NCBI GenBank assembly: GCA_050946115.1
Contig: JBMNUF010000013.1
Coordinates: 1-53,777 of the forward strand
DNA length: 53,777 nt
Origin: CAYFRC01 sp050946115
GTDB taxonomy: Bacteria; Bacillota; Clostridia; Christensenellales; Aristaeellaceae
Reading direction: 5' to 3'
The notes under the pieces were generated by a model. That model was not told where the DNA came from. It searched no databases and saw only the letters and a program-made list of their open reading frames with translations. Shown one piece after another: positions 51,072 to 53,777 of this stretch (positions are counted from its first letter, which is position 1; each line of letters begins with the position of its first letter). The position numbers were made by a program, and so were the translations under genes.

Positions 51072-52043
51072 ATGCCCATGATCGATATGCCCCTTTCGCA
51101 GTTGCGACAGTACAAGGGAATCAACCCCTGCCCCGCAGACATCGACGCCTATTGGGATCGCGCCGTCGCCGAAATGGAGGCGCTCGGAACGGAATACGAA
51201 CTCGTTCCTTCCCAATTTCAGGTGCCGAACGCCGAGTGCTTCGACCTGTATTTTACGGGCGTGGGCGGCGCGAGGATCGCCTGCAAATACCTGCGCCCTG
51301 CGCGCCGCGAGGGGAAAATCCCCTGCGTGTTGCAGTTTCACGGCTACAGCGGCAGCTGCGGCGATTTCAGCCAGAAGCTGAACTTCGTCTGCATGGGCTT
51401 TGCGGTGCTCGCGATGGACGTGCGCGGACAGGGCGGAAAGAGCGAGGATGTCGGCGGCGTGAAGGGCAATACGCTCAACGGGCACATCATTCGCGGCCTC
51501 GACGACCCGGACCCGGACAAGCTCCTCTTCCGGCAGATCTTTCTCGACACCGCGCAGTGCGCGCGCATCGCAATGTCTATGGACGAGATCGACGAGACGA
51601 AGGTTGGCGCGATGGGCGGTTCGCAGGGCGGTGCGCTCACACTCGCCTGCGCCGCGCTCACGCCCAAGCTCAACCGCGCCGCGCCCTCTTTCCCGTTTTT
51701 GTGCGACTACAAGCGCGTGTGGGAGATGGACCTCGACGTTGCGGCATATCAGGAATTGAAGGACTATTTCCGCCGCTTCGATCCCCGCCACGAGCGGGAG
51801 GAACAAATCTTCACCAAGCTCGGCTACATCGACAACAAAAACATCGCGCACCGCACAAAGGCGAAGACGCTGATGCTCACAGGGCTCATGGACACCATCT
51901 GCCCGCCCTCCACGCAGTTTGCAGCGTTCAACAATTTGGCATGCGAAAAGGATGTCGTACTCTACCCCGATTTCGGACATGAGGATCTCCCCGAATCGGG
52001 CGAGATTACCATGCAGTTCATGCTGGAGATGACGAAGGAATGA
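51072..52043 (+). CDS. CE7-family acetyl esterase (acetylxylan esterase / cephalosporin-C deacetylase)
   Basis: Cytoplasmic serine esterase of 323 residues removing acetyl groups from xylo-oligosaccharides and similar small substrates. Family marks: LRQYKGINPCPADIDAYWDR at the N-terminus, VLAMDVRGQGGKSED (RGQGG motif, around residue 122), the nucleophile in AMGGSQGGALTLA (around residue 182), GLMDTICPPSTQFAA (Asp) and FGHEDLPES (His). Members usually form hexamers whose central cavity limits access to short oligosaccharides. A second ATG two codons later is equally possible. The stop overlaps the lgt start as ATGA. Confidence 0.93.
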   Translation: MPMIDMPLSQLRQYKGINPCPADIDAYWDRAVAEMEALGTEYELVPSQFQVPNAECFDLYFTGVGGARIACKYLRPARREGKIPCVLQFHGYSGSCGDFSQKLNFVCMGFAVLAMDVRGQGGKSEDVGGVKGNTLNGHIIRGLDDPDPDKLLFRQIFLDTAQCARIAMSMDEIDETKVGAMGGSQGGALTLACAALTPKLNRAAPSFPFLCDYKRVWEMDLDVAAYQELKDYFRRFDPRHEREEQIFTKLGYIDNKNIAHRTKAKTLMLTGLMDTICPPSTQFAAFNNLACEKDVVLYPDFGHEDLPESGEITMQFMLEMTKE

Positions 52044-52804
52044 CCCTGCCCGATCCCGTATTGTTCTCGATAGGTTCCTTTAGCGTACGCTGGTACGGCG
52101 TGTGCGTGACGCTGGGCGTTCTCTGCGCGGTGCTTTTGTGCGCCGCGCGGGAAAAGCGATACAGCCTCCCCAAGGACACGACGCTCGATTTGCTGTTTGT
52201 CGCGCTCCCCGCGGCGATCATCGGCGCGCGCATCTACTACGTCGCCTTTTCCTGGGAGCAATTCAGGGAACACCCGATTTCTGCACTGTATTTCTGGCAG
52301 GGCGGGATCGCGATCTACGGCGCCATCCTCATGGGTGCGCTCGCGGCGTTTGTATTCGCGAAGCGACGCAAAATTTCCTTCGCGACGCTCGCATCCCTCG
52401 TCGCGCCCGCGCTACCCTTGGGGCAGGCGATCGGCAGGTGGGGCAATTTCTTCAATCAGGAGGCATACGGCATTCCGATTACCGACGCGCGGCTGCAATT
52501 CTTCCCCGTCGCCGTGTGGATCGAAAGCACCGATGGCTGGTTTGCCGCGACGTTCTTTTACGAGTCGCTTTGGTGTTTTCTGCTGTGCGGCTTTTTGCTG
52601 CTGTACGAAAGAAAGTACGGCGGCAGGGAGTTGTTTCCCCTGTACTGCGCGTTCTACGCTCTCGAGCGGTTTTTCGTGGAAGGGCTGCGGACGGATTCCC
52701 TGTACTGGGGGAACATCCGCGCATCGCAGGCGCTGTCCCTCGCGGTAATTGTGATTTGCGCCATGCGGTGGGTCGTCCTCGCGATCAAAAGGAGAAGAAC
52801 ATGA
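52040..52804 (+). CDS. lgt: Prolipoprotein diacylglyceryl transferase
   Basis: Integral membrane enzyme that attaches diacylglycerol to the lipobox cysteine of prolipoproteins. The 254-residue protein has about seven membrane segments. It begins FSIGSFSVRWYGVCVTLGVL, with the essential RWYG, and contains the Lgt signature GRWGNFFNQEAYG (around residue 131) and the C-terminal YALERFFVEGLRTDS. Its presence shows this organism lipidates proteins, which makes the missing lipobox in both sugar-binding proteins notable. Overlaps both neighbours by ATGA, so the whole stretch from the methyltransferase to recX is one coupled operon. Confidence 0.96.
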   Translation: MTLPDPVLFSIGSFSVRWYGVCVTLGVLCAVLLCAAREKRYSLPKDTTLDLLFVALPAAIIGARIYYVAFSWEQFREHPISALYFWQGGIAIYGAILMGALAAFVFAKRRKISFATLASLVAPALPLGQAIGRWGNFFNQEAYGIPITDARLQFFPVAVWIESTDGWFAATFFYESLWCFLLCGFLLLYERKYGGRELFPLYCAFYALERFFVEGLRTDSLYWGNIRASQALSLAVIVICAMRWVVLAIKRRRT

Positions 52805-53406
52805 CGGTTACGGGCATTCGCACCATAGGCGGCATCGTCGAACTTTCCTGCGACGGCAGGGTTTCCTGCTGCATCGCAAAAAAGCACTTCGCAAAGCTCC
52901 CGCTCGCCGTGGGCGACGGCATCGACGAAGCGGAATACATCGATCGCATCGCCGCCCTGCAGGCGGCGGACTGCTACGAGGCGGCACTGAACCTTCTGGA
53001 CATCTCCACGAAGACGAAAAGCGCTCTCTGCGCAAAGTTACGGCAGAAGGGCTATGTCGCGCCCGCCGCAGAGGCGGCCGTGCAGCGCCTCGAAGAGGCC
53101 AAACTCCTCGACGACAGGATCTTTGCCGAGCGCATCGTAGAGCGACAAAAAACAAAGCCCATCGGCATATACGCGATGAAGCAAAAGCTCCGCGCAAAGG
53201 GCTTTTCCGAAGAAGACGCGGAACACGCCGTGCAGCAGCTCGACGAGGAGCACCAAATCGAGCAGGCGAAGCTGCTCGCCCAAAAGCTCGCCCCGCGCTA
53301 CGAAAAGGAGCCGAACGAAAGAAAGCGCAGAGCCCTGCTCTCGCAGGCACTCGCGCGGCGCGGCTTCTCGTGGGACGTCATTTCTCAGGCACTCGAGGAG
53401 GAGTAG
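52801..53406 (+). CDS. recX: Regulatory protein RecX
   Basis: Cytoplasmic modulator of RecA filament activity, 201 residues, helical-repeat protein. Characteristic pieces are AALNLLDISTKTKSALCAKL then RQKGY (around residues 62-85), EAKLLDDRIFAERIVERQ (around 98-115) and GIYAMKQKLRAKGFSEEDAE (around 121-140). ATG at 52801 overlaps the lgt stop by ATGA. It is the last gene of the operon and is followed by a strong terminator. recA is not in the window. Confidence 0.93.
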   Translation: MTVTGIRTIGGIVELSCDGRVSCCIAKKHFAKLPLAVGDGIDEAEYIDRIAALQAADCYEAALNLLDISTKTKSALCAKLRQKGYVAPAAEAAVQRLEEAKLLDDRIFAERIVERQKTKPIGIYAMKQKLRAKGFSEEDAEHAVQQLDEEHQIEQAKLLAQKLAPRYEKEPNERKRRALLSQALARRGFSWDVISQALEEE

Positions 53407-53425
53407 CACCAAACCCTTCATAACG

Positions 53426-53462
53426 AACAGAGGCGCAGGCAAAAGCCGACGCCTCTGTTTTC
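53426..53462 (+). terminator. Terminator after recX
   Basis: AACAGAGGCG (53426-53435) and CGCCTCTGTT (53450-53459) pair perfectly around a 14-base loop, with T after the right arm. Confidence 0.9.
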
Positions 53463-53579
53463 GTACGCACGGTTTTTATTCGATTGTCAATACATCATCC
53501 TCGCGAAGCCACGGTCAACGCATGAGTAAAGAATAATCGAATCGGCGCCGTATTATTAATTTTGCATTACCAAAAGGAA
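53463..53579. other. Non-coding flank before the terminal IS
   Basis: AT-rich sequence after the recX terminator. It contains the widely spaced inverted pair ATTCGATT (about 53478-53485) and AATCGAAT (about 53534-53541) but no gene. It may be flank of the mobile element that enters at the window edge. Confidence 0.4.
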
Positions 53580-53619
53580 TTATCACCTCAGGCGTCGAAA
53601 TAGAAATACGAGGTGATAA
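53580..53619 (+). promoter_or_regulatory. Inverted repeat that would sequester a ribosome site
   Basis: TTATCACCTC (53580-53589) and GAGGTGATAA (53610-53619) are perfect 10-base arms around a 20-base loop. The right arm contains GAGGTGA, the Shine-Dalgarno of the short frame at 53623. If transcribed, the folded RNA would hide that site. Confidence 0.5.
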
Positions 53620-53622
53620 AGA

Positions 53623-53772
53623 ATGAAAGAATACTTTCAGGGATTAACGGATCCGATAATGTACAATAAGTTGCGCAAAAAGGATGGACGCGGTTCACAG
53701 GCATCTGATAGAATGAAGTCACGACACCACAATTCTGAAAGGAGCCTGGAACCATGTCCGATAAGATTGTAA
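53623..53772 (+). CDS. Short ORF of unknown function
   Basis: A 49-codon frame starting ATGAAAGAATAC with GAGGTGA seven bases upstream; the product begins MKEYFQGLTDPIMYNKLRKK. I recognise no family. Its 3' end overlaps the transposase start at 53754 in another frame. It may be a leader peptide, the start of a disrupted gene interrupted by the element, or not a gene; the good ribosome site is the only positive evidence. Confidence 0.3.
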   Translation: MKEYFQGLTDPIMYNKLRKKDGRGSQASDRMKSRHHNSERSLEPCPIRL

Positions 53773-53777
53773 CACTG
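53754..53777 (+). CDS. IS256-type transposase, 5' end only (runs off the window)
   Basis: AAAGGAG (53737-53743) precedes an ATG that opens MSDKIVTL, the usual first residues of a group of IS256/mutator transposases (MSDxIVxLNE...). Only eight codons are visible. The upstream bases differ from those of IS256 copy B, so it is a different member. A TGATAGAAT box about 50 bases upstream could be its promoter. Confidence 0.5.

Noticed and set aside
45138..51980. Minus-strand open frames of over 600 codons opposite the YARHG and GH127/CE7 genes
   Set aside because: Same antisense artefact. No ribosome sites, low-complexity composition, and the plus-strand genes are unambiguous.
1..53777. CRISPR array, tRNA or rRNA genes
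   Set aside because: I looked for regularly spaced short repeats and tRNA-like cloverleaf signatures (GGTTCGAATC-type arms) and found none that hold up.

Overview
The window reads as chromosome from an anaerobic, Gram-positive-type member of the Clostridia. Evidence: LplB/LplC/solute-binding-protein sugar importers, an A-type RNase P RNA, the ireB-ruvX-DUF1292 cluster, DUF1858, a DtxR-family regulator, secreted Big_2/GH25 and YARHG proteins, and a CE7 esterase next to a GH127-like enzyme. Most of it is GC-rich with strong G/C preference at third codon positions, which produces many long antisense open frames that are not genes. The content resembles plant-glycan-using gut Christensenellales-like lineages, but that placement is a guess from gene content.

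Region 1 (1-9003) is a mobile-element graveyard of visibly lower GC. It holds the right end of one IS256-family element (1-125), a nearly complete second copy with a frameshifted transposase (7079-8672), an ISL3 transposase tail (126-338), and three IS5-type fragments (4256-4396, 8674-8889, 8893-9003). Between the two same-orientation IS256 copies sit a complete sugar importer (permeases 489-1424 and 1418-2338, binding protein 2395-4047) and a six-hairpin glycosidase-like protein (4828-6954). This looks like a glycan-use cargo bounded by insertion sequences.

Region 2 (9107-15543, minus strand) is a tight six-gene operon: galE, a secreted metallo-beta-lactamase/lamin-tail protein, a MATE exporter, a Gfo/Idh/MocA oxidoreductase, a GT4 glycosyltransferase and an EamA transporter. 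Region 3 (15636-21332, plus strand) has a secreted Big_2/GH25 lysozyme-like protein, rnpB, a histidine phosphatase, and a four-gene operon (FucU-type mutarotase, TIM-barrel isomerase, PhnP-like MBL hydrolase, DUF1858).

Region 4 (21359-28262): phosphoglucomutase was originally followed directly by an MBL hydrolase gene. A second Lpl importer (23718-27274) now separates them. The pgm-MBL junction is duplicated as a 123-bp direct repeat (22962-23084 and 27281-27403), and the left MBL copy is a decayed pseudogene. A probable group II intron 3' remnant follows the MBL terminator.

Region 5 (28290-39802, minus strand): an unknown secreted protein; an operon running heterodimeric ABC exporter, MFS transporter, M3 oligoendopeptidase; an alpha/beta hydrolase; a DtxR-type repressor with a palindrome inside its own promoter; an MtaA/UroD-like methyltransferase; and a DUF308 membrane protein.

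Region 6 (39926-47893, plus strand): ireB overlapping a ruvX gene fused in frame to DUF1292, then alanine racemase with M20, M55 and S66 peptidases (a D-amino-acid/muropeptide handling set), a YARHG protein and an orphan ZnuA-like lipoprotein. Region 7 (47953-53406, plus strand) is a coupled operon of a THUMP-type rRNA methyltransferase, a GH127-like glycosidase, a CE7 acetyl esterase, lgt and recX. The window ends at the start of another IS256-type transposase.
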